This document shows positions 53,955-62,484 of a stretch of DNA of 64,000 nucleotides, piece by piece. The stretch is from an uncultured Cryomorphaceae bacterium (lineage in GTDB: Bacteria; Bacteroidota; Bacteroidia; Flavobacteriales; Schleiferiaceae): positions 1 through 64,000 of the forward strand of contig CAJWFD010000007.1 of assembly GCA_913031435.1 (NCBI GenBank), written 5' to 3'. Position 1 is the stretch's first letter. The number at the start of each line of letters is the position of its first letter. The translations under genes and the position numbers were made by a program. Below the pieces are notes generated by a model, which had not been told where the DNA came from, searched no databases, and was given only the letters and a program-made list of their open reading frames with translations.

Positions 53955-54497
53955 CTGAGAAGAGGTAAAAGAAAGCAGCCAAAAGAGAAGTTGGCAGCAA
54001 ACCACAGAATAAACGATCGCATCCGTGTCACATCAGTCCGATTAGTTGGAGACAATGTTGAACCTGCCGTTTATGAAACCCGCGATGCCAAAAAAATGGC
54101 AGAAGATTTAGACTTGGATTTGGTTGAAATTTCACCAAATGCAGATCCGCCGGTGTGTAAAATCATTGATTACAGCAAATTCATGTATGACCAACGTAAA
54201 AAGCAGAAGGAGCTCGCTTCGAAAGCTGTAAAAGTGGTTATCAAGGAAGTGCGCTTTGGCCCTAATACGTCTGACCATGATTATGATTTCAAGAAGAAGC
54301 ATGCTATTGAGTTCCTGCAAGCAGGGAATAAGGTAAAAGCGTTTGTTTTCTTTAGAGGTCGCGCCATTGTATTTAAAGAAAAGGGAGAAATCCTACTACT
54401 TCGCCTCGCCCAAGATTTAGAGGGTTTCGGTAAAGTAGAACACATGCCGTCCATGGATGGTAAAAAAATGAGCATCACACTAGCTCCAAAAAAATAG
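53955..54497 (+). CDS. infC: Translation initiation factor IF-3 with non-ATG start
   Basis: Recognised by [55 protein letters not shown] and [15 protein letters not shown]. No ATG lies before the RIND motif. A TTG at 53991 gives 168 residues. The open frame continues upstream to CTG 53955, encoding [12 protein letters not shown], which closely resembles the N-terminus of E. coli IF-3 (MKGGKRVQ), itself started from AUU. I therefore chose CTG 53955 (180 residues). Rare start codons in infC allow IF-3 to control its own synthesis. It is followed by rpmI and rplT. Confidence 0.9.
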   Translation: MRRGKRKQPKEKLAANHRINDRIRVTSVRLVGDNVEPAVYETRDAKKMAEDLDLDLVEISPNADPPVCKIIDYSKFMYDQRKKQKELASKAVKVVIKEVRFGPNTSDHDYDFKKKHAIEFLQAGNKVKAFVFFRGRAIVFKEKGEILLLRLAQDLEGFGKVEHMPSMDGKKMSITLAPKK

Positions 54498-54527
54498 AAG
54501 TCACTCCATTAATAATAAAGTTGAATC

Positions 54528-54725
54528 ATGCCAAAGATGAAAACAAAATCCAGTGCTAAGAAGCGTTTCAAGCTGACTGGCTCTGGTAAGATTAAAAGAA
54601 AGCACGCTTTTAAGTCGCACATCTTGACTAAAAAAGCAACAGATCAGAAACGTCGTTTGACAAAATCTGGTCTGGTCAGCGATGCTGATGCTCCAAACAT
54701 CAAAAAGCAATTGGGACTGAAATAA
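54528..54725 (+). CDS. rpmI: 50S ribosomal protein L35
   Basis: A 65-residue basic protein with [20 protein letters not shown] and [14 protein letters not shown], the L35 signature. It lies 30 bp after infC in the standard infC-rpmI-rplT order. Confidence 0.98.
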   Translation: MPKMKTKSSAKKRFKLTGSGKIKRKHAFKSHILTKKATDQKRRLTKSGLVSDADAPNIKKQLGLK

Positions 54726-54756
54726 ATTCCCCTGAGTTAATTAATAACCCTGTGAT

Positions 54757-54792
54757 CGGTAACCAAACCATCTTGAGATAGTAGATGTACCG
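54757..54792 (+). promoter_or_regulatory. Bulged hairpin before rplT, possible L20 control site
   Basis: In the 87-bp gap between rpmI and rplT, CGGTA (54757-54761) pairs with TACCG (54788-54792) and CATCT (54769-54773) with AGATG (54783-54787). The 3' strands are contiguous, leaving a 7-nt one-sided bulge ACCAAAC. L20 is known to regulate this operon in other bacteria through RNA that mimics its 23S site; that this hairpin does so is a guess. Confidence 0.35.
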
Positions 54793-54812
54793 CTCGCAAA
54801 AAATTAAAAATT

Positions 54813-55157
54813 ATGCCACGTTCAGTAAATGCTGTTGCTTCTAGAGAGCGCAGAAAAAAATTAATGAAGCATGCCAAAGGATACTTTGGCCGCAGAAAGA
54901 ATGTTTGGTCAGTTGCAAAGAATGCTGTTGAGAAAGGTCTTCAGTATGCTTACCGCGATCGTAAGAACAAAAAACGTACGTTTCGTGCACTATGGATTCA
55001 GCGTATCAATGCTGGAGCTCGTTTACACGGTATGTCTTATTCTCAGTTTATAGGTAAGGCTAAAATTGCGAACATTGAATTGAACCGTAAGGTATTGGCA
55101 GATTTGGCCATGAACCACCCGGAAGCGTTCAAAGCGATCGTTGATAAGGTGAAGTAA
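54813..55157 (+). CDS. rplT: 50S ribosomal protein L20
   Basis: A 114-residue basic protein with [47 protein letters not shown] and the C-terminal [17 protein letters not shown]. It is needed for early 50S assembly and ends the infC operon before a terminator. Confidence 0.98.
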   Translation: MPRSVNAVASRERRKKLMKHAKGYFGRRKNVWSVAKNAVEKGLQYAYRDRKNKKRTFRALWIQRINAGARLHGMSYSQFIGKAKIANIELNRKVLADLAMNHPEAFKAIVDKVK

Positions 55158-55178
55158 TAATTCTTTTGGAGTACTTAG

Positions 55179-55213
55179 AAAACGCCTCGTTCCCTTTGGG
55201 ATCGGGGCGTTTT
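55179..55213. terminator. Bidirectional terminator between rplT and the ABC ATPase gene
   Basis: AAAACGCCTCG (55179-55189) pairs with CGGGGCGTTTT (55203-55213), one G-T pair, with a smaller TCCC/GGGA helix inside. T-runs on both strands allow it to serve both convergent genes. Confidence 0.8.
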
Positions 55214-56114
55214 ACTTTTGAATCAACCTGTAACCCTCAAATTTATATATAGTTATACTACCGCTAGGCGTATCCATAACATCTATGACCTCAGCATCTA
55301 ATTTTGGTAAATCGTGAGCGAAAAGCCATTTATCTGTACCTTCTATAATCCAAGGCCCTGGAATATCTAATTCTGCAGGAACAACATTCACATAATCGAA
55401 CAACGCTGCTATCTCATGATTCATTGGATTTGATATAATGTCAGTTGGAGCACCTTGCTGAACCAGTTTACCGTCTTGAATTACCCATAACCTATCGGCT
55501 ACAAGCAACGCGTCTGCCGGGTCATGTAATACCAGCAATGCTGAAAATTGATCCCGCTTTACCATGTCCTTTAGGTCTAGGAGAATGGACGACTTAGTCC
55601 TTAAATCTAACTGGGCCAGACTCTCATCCATCAATAATACAGGAGGATTACCTGCCATTGCCTTAGCAATACTTACCCTTTGTCGTTGACCTCCGCTTAG
55701 GGTTCTTACTTTCTGTTTAGAAAAGGCAGATAAATGCATGGCTTCTTTTAACGATTCAATGCGAAGGGCTCTCTTACTGTCATCAAGTCTTAAAATATTA
55801 TGAGCTATATTTTCTTCTAATGTCAACATAGACTGAAGATCATCGAGTTGAGGTACCCAGCCTGCTTTATTTTCATCTAGAACCAATCTTCTTTTTTTCG
55901 TCTCAACCAATGCTCCAGAAATATACACCTCTCCTTTTGACGGCTCTATCTCGCCTCTTAAAAGACTCATGAGTGTACTTTTCCCAGCTCCGGAAGGTCC
56001 CACCAACACCACAATTTCTCCTGGCTGAATTTGGGCATTTCCAAAGTCAAACAACAGATCTTGATAGGCAAAGCCCAAATCTTTAAATTTTACAAGCGGC
56101 TGGTTCATATGCAT
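55212..56114 (-). CDS. Orphan ABC transporter ATP-binding protein with extra C-terminal domain
   Basis: A 300-residue ABC ATPase: Walker A VGPSGAGKST, Q-loop region GWVPQLDDLQSM, signature TLSGGQRQRVSIAKAMAG, Walker B PVLLMDESLAQLD and the H-loop VLHDPADAL. The first 220 residues resemble amino-acid/molybdate-type importer ATPases. About 80 more residues (WIIEGTDKWLFAHDLPKLDAEV to the end) form a TOBE-like or unknown domain. No permease gene is nearby. In-frame ATG codons at 56114 and 56108 are both possible. Confidence 0.9.
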   Translation of the reverse strand: MHMNQPLVKFKDLGFAYQDLLFDFGNAQIQPGEIVVLVGPSGAGKSTLMSLLRGEIEPSKGEVYISGALVETKKRRLVLDENKAGWVPQLDDLQSMLTLEENIAHNILRLDDSKRALRIESLKEAMHLSAFSKQKVRTLSGGQRQRVSIAKAMAGNPPVLLMDESLAQLDLRTKSSILLDLKDMVKRDQFSALLVLHDPADALLVADRLWVIQDGKLVQQGAPTDIISNPMNHEIAALFDYVNVVPAELDIPGPWIIEGTDKWLFAHDLPKLDAEVIDVMDTPSGSITIYKFEGYRLIQK

Positions 56115-56119
56115 TGACA

Positions 56120-56150
56120 AAAAAAAACCGCCCCAATTTTGGGGCGGTTT
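56120..56150 (-). terminator. Rho-independent terminator of lpd
   Basis: On the minus strand a 12-bp stem of AAACCGCCCCAA and TTGGGGCGGTTT with a short loop is followed by a T-run of about eight, 17 bp after the lpd stop. Confidence 0.9.
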
Positions 56151-56166
56151 AATAATCTTAAAAAAT

Positions 56167-57555
56167 CTACAAATGTATTACCTCACCATATGCCGCTGCA
56201 GTTGCCTCCATAAAGGCTTCGCTTAACGTTGGATGAGGGTGCACTGTTTTTAATATTTCATATCCTGTGGTTTCCAATTTACGAGCAATAACAGCTTCCG
56301 CTATCATTTCAGTAACGTTAGAACCTATCATATGTGTACCAAGTAACTCTCCGTACTTCGCATCAAAAATAACTTTAACAAATCCGTCTTTGTGGCCTGA
56401 GGCTGAAGCCTTACCAGATGCTGAAAAAGGAAACTTACCGATTTTAAGCTCATATCCAGCATCCTTAGCAGCTTTCTCAGTCATTCCTACAGATGCTATC
56501 TCCGGGAAAGAATACGTACACCCCGGGATATTGCCATAGTCTAATGGCTCTACGTTATGACCCGCTATTTTCTCCACACATAGTATTCCTTCAGCAGAAG
56601 CAACATGAGCAAGAGCTGGCCCTTTAACAATATCACCGATAGCATAATATCCAGGAACATTCGTCTGATAAAAATCATTTACCAACAGTCGCCCCTTATC
56701 TGTGGCTATACCTACGTCTTCTAGACCTATACCTTCAATGTTAGGTGTAATACCCACGGCAGATAGTACAACATCAGCTTCAAGAACTTCTTCGCCTTTT
56801 TTAGTCTTTACGTGTACTTTACAACCATTGCCCGAAGTATCTACAGAAGTAACCTCTGCATTGGTCATGATTTTAACTCCCGATTTTTTGAATGAACGCT
56901 CGAGTTGTTTGCTGACTTCTTCATCTTCGAGCGGAACTATGTTTGGTAGGTATTCTACTACCGTAACATCTGTTCCCATACTGTTGTAGAAATAAGCAAA
57001 CTCAATTCCAATAGCTCCTGAGCCTACAACAACCAATTTCTTTGGCTGAGTCTCTAGTGTCATTGCCTTACGGTATCCAATGATTTTCTTACCATCTTGT
57101 GGAAGACTAGGTAGCTCTCTAGAACGTGCGCCAGTGGCAATGATGATATTCGTTGCACTGTAAATCGTTTCCTTTCCATCTTCACCAGTAACAGCGACCT
57201 TTTTACCAGGCTTTACCTTTCCGAAACCACTTATAACGGTGATTTTATTTTTCTTCATCAAAAACTGAACACCGCCGCTCATACCATTAGCTACTTGACG
57301 CGATCTATTAACTACTGCGTTAAAATCTTTATCGTATTTGCTGATTTTAATGCCAAAATCTTCAGCATGCTTTACGTATTCGAATACTTGAGCACTTTTT
57401 AACAAGGCCTTTGTTGGAATACAACCCCAATTTAAGCAAACGCCACCAAGGCTTTCTTTCTCTACGATGGCTGTCTTCAAGCCTAGCTGGGATGCTCTTA
57501 TTGCGGTTACATAACCACCTGGTCCGGAACCAACTACAATTACGTCAAAATCCAT
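56167..57555 (-). CDS. lpdA: Dihydrolipoyl dehydrogenase
   Basis: A 462-residue FAD disulfide oxidoreductase, the E3 part of 2-oxoacid dehydrogenase complexes. N-terminal FAD motif VVGSGPGGYVTAIRA, redox disulfide C40/C45 in GGVCLNWGCIPTK, NAD motif VVGSGAIGIEFA, and the C-terminal His-Glu of VHPHPTLSEAF. Full length, start ATG 57555. It follows ridA by 43 bp and ends at a strong terminator. Confidence 0.97.
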   Translation of the reverse strand: MDFDVIVVGSGPGGYVTAIRASQLGLKTAIVEKESLGGVCLNWGCIPTKALLKSAQVFEYVKHAEDFGIKISKYDKDFNAVVNRSRQVANGMSGGVQFLMKKNKITVISGFGKVKPGKKVAVTGEDGKETIYSATNIIIATGARSRELPSLPQDGKKIIGYRKAMTLETQPKKLVVVGSGAIGIEFAYFYNSMGTDVTVVEYLPNIVPLEDEEVSKQLERSFKKSGVKIMTNAEVTSVDTSGNGCKVHVKTKKGEEVLEADVVLSAVGITPNIEGIGLEDVGIATDKGRLLVNDFYQTNVPGYYAIGDIVKGPALAHVASAEGILCVEKIAGHNVEPLDYGNIPGCTYSFPEIASVGMTEKAAKDAGYELKIGKFPFSASGKASASGHKDGFVKVIFDAKYGELLGTHMIGSNVTEMIAEAVIARKLETTGYEILKTVHPHPTLSEAFMEATAAAYGEVIHL

Positions 57556-57598
57556 TTCTGAAGTGTTTAAAAATAAGTGTGCAATTTAATACCTAAAC

Positions 57599-57988
57599 TT
57601 AACCCTTCCGCATTGCAATGCAGGATATCTCCACATTCACGTTTTTTGGAAGAGTTTTTACTGCAACAGTCTCTCTTGCAGGGTATGGCGCCATAAAATA
57701 TTGTGCGTATATCTCGTTAACTCTAGGATAATGGTCCATGCTACTCAAGAAAATAGTTGTTTTAACCACACTCTTAAAATCTGAACCGGCAGCAAGTAAT
57801 ACTGCTTGCAAATTTCGCAAGACCCGATCCGTCTCATAGTTAATATCCTCCCCTTGATCTAATTCTCCAGTATGCGGATCGACAGCTATTTGACCAGAGG
57901 TATAAATCATATCTCCCACACTAACACCGGCACTATAAGGACCTATTGCTGGCGCCAAGCCCTTTCCTTCTATCGCTTTCTTTTCCAT
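57599..57988 (-). CDS. ridA: RidA family enamine/imine deaminase
   Basis: A 129-residue YjgF/RidA protein. Motifs: APAIGPYSAGVSVGDMIYTSGQ, LRNLQAVLLAAGSDFKSVVKT, and PARETVAVKTLPKNVNVEI with the conserved Arg. It hydrolyses reactive enamines formed by PLP enzymes. Divergent from the pabA/trpG gene with 45 bp between. Confidence 0.95.
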   Translation of the reverse strand: MEKKAIEGKGLAPAIGPYSAGVSVGDMIYTSGQIAVDPHTGELDQGEDINYETDRVLRNLQAVLLAAGSDFKSVVKTTIFLSSMDHYPRVNEIYAQYFMAPYPARETVAVKTLPKNVNVEISCIAMRKG

Positions 57989-58033
57989 AGTTTTATTAAT
58001 GTTCTAAGATCAATTTAACTCATATTTGCTATA

Positions 58034-58627
58034 ATGAAGGTACTCCTAATAGATAATTACGACAGTTTTACTTATAACTTGGTTCATTACCTGGAGGAGC
58101 TCGACTGTGAGGTTACTGTTTTGCGCAATGACTCAAGCGCTCTGAATGAATTAGATCTTAGTATGTTTCACGGACTAGTTCTAAGCCCTGGCCCAGGACT
58201 CCCAGAGAACAATGGTATTCTAATGGATATTGCATCTAAAGCCTTAGGTACTATTCCCCTTCTAGGAGTTTGTTTAGGAATGCAAGCTCTAGGTATTTTA
58301 GCAGGCTCCTCGCTTTACAATAGGAATGGCGTGATGCACGGAAGAACAGCGAAGCTTCAAAAAGTAGCAAACGATGGCATTCTTTTAAACGGCGTAAAGT
58401 CATTGACGGTTGGGTTATATCACAGTTGGGCGGTAAAAACGGAAGGACTGGGACCTCAATGGAAGGTATGTGCAGTCGCCTTAGATGATGATGCACCTAT
58501 GGTCATTGAAAATATTGCTGACCATGCATTTGGTGTCCAATTCCATCCGGAAAGTATCCTGACAAACCAAGGAAAACTCATGATGAAAAATTGGGTAGAC
58601 TACGTTAGGAATATCAAAGCGTACTAG
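58034..58627 (+). CDS. Glutamine amidotransferase of anthranilate/aminodeoxychorismate synthase
   Basis: A 197-residue class I amidotransferase. Motifs: LLIDNYDSFTYNLVHYLEEL, LVLSPGPGLPENNG, nucleophile Cys in GVCLGMQALG, and FGVQFHPESILT with the His-Glu pair. It supplies ammonia to a chorismate-using partner: TrpE (tryptophan) or PabB (folate). Neither partner is adjacent, so TrpG and PabA cannot be separated. A near-consensus -7 box CATATTTG lies at 58021-58028, 5 nt before the start. Confidence 0.93.
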   Translation: MKVLLIDNYDSFTYNLVHYLEELDCEVTVLRNDSSALNELDLSMFHGLVLSPGPGLPENNGILMDIASKALGTIPLLGVCLGMQALGILAGSSLYNRNGVMHGRTAKLQKVANDGILLNGVKSLTVGLYHSWAVKTEGLGPQWKVCAVALDDDAPMVIENIADHAFGVQFHPESILTNQGKLMMKNWVDYVRNIKAY

Positions 58628-58641
58628 ACAAATTGTTAATA

Positions 58642-61191
58642 TTAGTAATCTACAGCCGTTCTCCTTCTTTGCGCCTTGACTTGGCTAAATTTTTGATTCT
58701 TCATATTGATCCCGATCATATAAGATCTTGTCGATCCAAAGGGTACCCATGAAAATTTCATTTCCCAACAGTGTAAATCACGAACGGCATTGATGGTGGT
58801 AAATCCAACAGATTTTTGAGCAATATCTATACCTGTTCTATAGTTTAAACTCCAATTATCCGTTGGTCTGTAGGATCCGGAAATACTAAGAGAGTGAGAA
58901 GAAAATTCATTAATAAACATAGGTGATGCTTCTCCCTCTAATCCTGGCTCGACATCTGTTAGAAAACGCAGATCATAATTGAATCTAATATCCCAGTCAT
59001 TTCTCAGAGGGACCAAGTCTTGATAATTGTAAAAGTCTATATCACCATTAGTGAATGCCCCTCCACGCTGATCATAGGCAACCGCATTTCTTGAATTTTT
59101 CTTATTACTACTGAGCTTTGTACTTGCTGAAAATTGAGAAGTGCGATGAACCAGTAGATTTTGACCCAAATTAAGGGCTAAAACTGGCGTTCGATCTCCC
59201 TCGGGGGTATAGCCATAGGGATCAAACTGACCCTGGTAGGTCAACCTAAGCCTCTTGTTAAACAAAGAACTTGCCGCCGTTAACCTCACTATATTCCAGT
59301 GATACCCATCCTCAGCAGCCAGACGATAATTGGTATTAAAGTTAAAACGCTCCAGAAGTTTTACTTTTCGAACTTGTCCGGTGGTATCTCCTCTAACGGC
59401 CATTTTAGCTTCAACGGTGTTGTCTAGTGCAAACGTTATTGAACCATTACTCCCTCTACCTGGCGAACCATACAAAAAGCCTGAATACCTGTTATAGTAC
59501 AATGAATTATCTAAGGTGTCCGTGAAGTTTTGATAATAATCCCAATAGGCTGTTCCAAAATCAGGTCGATAATTGAACGACACCCTTGGTGTCATCATAT
59601 GCCTAACAGCTTTAATAGGACCTTTAGAAAGTAAAAATGTTCCATATACCTTGGTATTCATTGAAGCATTTAAACCAAAATCTCGTACCGCAGAAAAACC
59701 ACTTAAAGTGTCTACAACAGTGGCTTTATTTAAAGTTGAATCAAAAGCGTAGTCGTATTGCTGGAAGTACCAACGTTCAGTAAAATTAGCACTTGGATTA
59801 AATGTAAAATACTTCAACAACTTTGCATTTGTAGATACACTCCCAGAATGTTTTATTCCATATTGTCCATACTCCTTGAGTACGTCAGAGAAATCGTAGC
59901 CTGGTACACTGTCTAAAAGGGTTCCTATAGTATTTAAATTTCCTTTCAATCTTCCCTCCGCCACTGAGCTATAATTCACCCCTACCTTCTCATACCATTG
60001 TCCCCTTCCATCATTCGATTTAAACGGGAAAAATCTTGGCACATTAAAAGATGCTTTAGGGAGATTCGTAGTGAAATTTTGGGTACCATTATTCTGTGTG
60101 TGGTTTCCACTAACTGTTAAATTAGCTCTTCCTAGTTTTTGATTATAGGTGATGCTAGAGTTCATGGTATTGTTGGTCGTAGACATTGTACCATTTAACA
60201 AGTCTTCAGGATTCGCACTGTTTTTGAAAAAATTGGGATTTTGTAAATTTACGTTCGCGTTGAACTTTCGAGTGGGATGCGCCTTTTGATCCTGACTGTG
60301 TGACCACCTAATGCTGAAATTCTTTGTTAAGCTATAACCACCAAAAGGCTCATACAATTTCAAACCACGTTTCTGGTATCTATAATTGTACGCAAAGCTC
60401 CCATTGTATTTATAACGCTTTTTATATTTAGTTGTGGCTTGAATTGCCCAAGATCCTCTTAAGTATAAATCTCCACGTAGTTCTAGATTCATGAATTCAT
60501 TAATGGGAAAATACCAACCTCCATTTACTATTCCTAAACCTTGAGATGGTGAATTTTGAAAACTAGGCATCAATAACCCGGTGATATCTGGTTTCTCCAA
60601 GTTGGTGGGGAAATATCCGTAAGGGATTACTAAGGGCGTGGGTATGCCGAAAAACTCAAAATGAGCCGGCCCGGTAATGATACGTTCTCCAAGCACCACC
60701 TTACTTTTACCTGTTTTAATTTGAAAATGTGGTTCTGCATGTGAACAGGTCGTGAATCCTGTTCCTGCCATATAGAGCGTATTAGAATCAACTTTTTTAA
60801 CAGCATCACCATTGACAAAATTTTCTCCTTCCTGGGTGAGAACACCTTGGATTTTAGCTTTTTCAGTTGACCAATTATATTTTATTTCTGTCAGGTAAAA
60901 TATCTTACCACCATCCTCAAATACAGGTAGTTGAACCATTTTACCTGCTGCATTTTCGAGGCCTTTAGCCATCACTAATTGCTCTTTCCAAAAGATTTTT
61001 GCATATCCTGCTTGAAGACGAGTTTCTCCAAAATTTATTACAACATTTTTGAAGAGTTCCACGGTTCCATCGGCTACATTTGAACAGATAGAATCTGTCG
61101 CAGAATAGTCAATAGGTTGCTCCTGTGCGCGCGCTGAAAACGATGCACAAAATGTGAGCAAAAAAAGAAAGACTTTAAGCCTCCAAGCCAC
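58642..61191 (-). CDS. lptD: LptD-like LPS-assembly outer-membrane protein
   Basis: An approximately 849-residue exported outer-membrane protein. A signal peptide (VFLFLLTFCASFSARAQ) is followed by an OstA/LptA-like strand region (VELFKNVVINFGETRLQAGYAKI) and a large beta barrel ending in the HCWEMKFSWVPFGSTRSY motif of Bacteroidota LptD homologues. It inserts LPS into the outer leaflet. No ATG precedes the signal peptide: TTG 61221 lies inside a TACCTTTG promoter box, so GTG 61191 was chosen. The Kdo genes at 16 kb would supply its LPS substrate. Confidence 0.9.
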   Translation of the reverse strand: MAWRLKVFLFLLTFCASFSARAQEQPIDYSATDSICSNVADGTVELFKNVVINFGETRLQAGYAKIFWKEQLVMAKGLENAAGKMVQLPVFEDGGKIFYLTEIKYNWSTEKAKIQGVLTQEGENFVNGDAVKKVDSNTLYMAGTGFTTCSHAEPHFQIKTGKSKVVLGERIITGPAHFEFFGIPTPLVIPYGYFPTNLEKPDITGLLMPSFQNSPSQGLGIVNGGWYFPINEFMNLELRGDLYLRGSWAIQATTKYKKRYKYNGSFAYNYRYQKRGLKLYEPFGGYSLTKNFSIRWSHSQDQKAHPTRKFNANVNLQNPNFFKNSANPEDLLNGTMSTTNNTMNSSITYNQKLGRANLTVSGNHTQNNGTQNFTTNLPKASFNVPRFFPFKSNDGRGQWYEKVGVNYSSVAEGRLKGNLNTIGTLLDSVPGYDFSDVLKEYGQYGIKHSGSVSTNAKLLKYFTFNPSANFTERWYFQQYDYAFDSTLNKATVVDTLSGFSAVRDFGLNASMNTKVYGTFLLSKGPIKAVRHMMTPRVSFNYRPDFGTAYWDYYQNFTDTLDNSLYYNRYSGFLYGSPGRGSNGSITFALDNTVEAKMAVRGDTTGQVRKVKLLERFNFNTNYRLAAEDGYHWNIVRLTAASSLFNKRLRLTYQGQFDPYGYTPEGDRTPVLALNLGQNLLVHRTSQFSASTKLSSNKKNSRNAVAYDQRGGAFTNGDIDFYNYQDLVPLRNDWDIRFNYDLRFLTDVEPGLEGEASPMFINEFSSHSLSISGSYRPTDNWSLNYRTGIDIAQKSVGFTTINAVRDLHCWEMKFSWVPFGSTRSYMIGINMKNQKFSQVKAQRRRTAVDY

Positions 61192-61218
61192 TCGGGTACG
61201 TATTTTGCAAGTAAGTTT

Positions 61219-61226
61219 CAAAGGTA
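61219..61226 (-). promoter_or_regulatory. Promoter -7 box TACCTTTG for lptD
   Basis: An exact TAnnTTTG match on the minus strand, 27 nt before GTG 61191. It overlaps the alternative TTG start at 61221, which would then lie upstream of transcription start. Confidence 0.5.
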
Positions 61227-61232
61227 TAACGA

Positions 61233-62459
61233 ATGAACGTCCTACTTGGTATGAATAGCCGAAGTTATAAAGGTTTTAAAATTGGGATCATGGCAGCGCT
61301 TTTTAGCGTGCTGGCTGCATTCAATCCAAAGCCGTTTGAAACAGAAAACGAAGAGGTTAATATTATTGTTATTGACGCTGGTCATGGTGGACATGATCCA
61401 GGGAATCTTGGCACCGGTCGGTATCGTAAAAAAGAGAAAGATGTCAGTTATGATGTCAGTCTCCTACTCAAGAAGTACATTGAGGAAAATCTTCCAGGCA
61501 CCAAAGCGGTTCTTACTAGGAATGACGACAGATTTATTGAGCTCTACCAAAGGACTGTGATTGCCAACAGAGCAAATGCGGATCTCTTCATATCTATCCA
61601 TTGCAACGCCAACGAAAACAAGACTGCTTATGGAACAGAGAGTTTCGTTCTTGGTATGGGCGAACGAGACCAAAGTTTAAACAAAACGGCCCAACTAGAA
61701 AATGCATCTAGACTATTAGAAGATAACTGGGAAAGTAATTACGAAAGCTTTGATGCCTCTAACCCTGCTGCTGTGATTGCACTGCGTGCGTATCAAGATG
61801 CTTTCCTTCAGCAAAGCATCAGTATTGCTGATGAAATACAACACCAATTTGAAGGTCGTGTTAAACGAAGAAACCGAGGGGTTAAACAACAACCGCTCGC
61901 GGTACTTAGAGGTTCTACGATGCCCGCTGTTTTAGTGGAACTAGGGTTTTTAACCAATCCCGGAGAAGAAGATTTTTTACAAAGTGAGCGAGGCAAAGAG
62001 TTACTTGCAAGTGCTATTTTCAGGGCAATTAAGGCCTACAAGCTTAAACGTGAAATACGTGATGCTAGCCTTCAAAGTGAGTCAATGATTAATGATATGC
62101 TAGACCCTATTGAAATAGCTAATGATCAGGCTCAAAAAGTCATAGAGTCTTCTACGCTTGAGAAACAATCGACAATTAAGCCAGAGATCGTACCTCAGAG
62201 TGGACTGTACTTTAGTGTTCAGATAGCTGTTTCAAGGAACGACCTCCCCTGTCAGCCGCAAAATTTCATGGGCCTAACGTCCGTATATAAAACCGAGCAA
62301 TATGGATTGTTTAAATATTACTTCGGTACAGTGACTACCTTTAGGCAGGCGGAAGCATTAAAGGATAGTGCCACACAATATTATCCGGATGCATATATTG
62401 TAGCATTCGATGACGACCATAAAATTGATCTAAAGGATGCGATAAAGCGCGCACCTTAG
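61233..62459 (+). CDS. N-acetylmuramoyl-L-alanine amidase
   Basis: A 408-residue cell-wall hydrolase. After an N-terminal membrane/signal segment (KIGIMAALFSVLAAF), the Amidase_3 domain has the zinc site IDAGHGGHDPGN, LFISIHCNANEN, and the catalytic-region VLVELGFLTNPGEEDFL. It cuts the bond between MurNAc and the peptide. The C-terminal 100 residues (YFSVQIAVSRNDL, then YKYYFGTVTTFRQAEALK-like) form a SPOR-type domain that usually binds denuded septal glycan. It is divergent from lptD and leads the MCE and Fe-S genes. Confidence 0.92.
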   Translation: MNVLLGMNSRSYKGFKIGIMAALFSVLAAFNPKPFETENEEVNIIVIDAGHGGHDPGNLGTGRYRKKEKDVSYDVSLLLKKYIEENLPGTKAVLTRNDDRFIELYQRTVIANRANADLFISIHCNANENKTAYGTESFVLGMGERDQSLNKTAQLENASRLLEDNWESNYESFDASNPAAVIALRAYQDAFLQQSISIADEIQHQFEGRVKRRNRGVKQQPLAVLRGSTMPAVLVELGFLTNPGEEDFLQSERGKELLASAIFRAIKAYKLKREIRDASLQSESMINDMLDPIEIANDQAQKVIESSTLEKQSTIKPEIVPQSGLYFSVQIAVSRNDLPCQPQNFMGLTSVYKTEQYGLFKYYFGTVTTFRQAEALKDSATQYYPDAYIVAFDDDHKIDLKDAIKRAP

Positions 62460-62484
62460 TGTAAATTAGCTATTAAACCACGAC

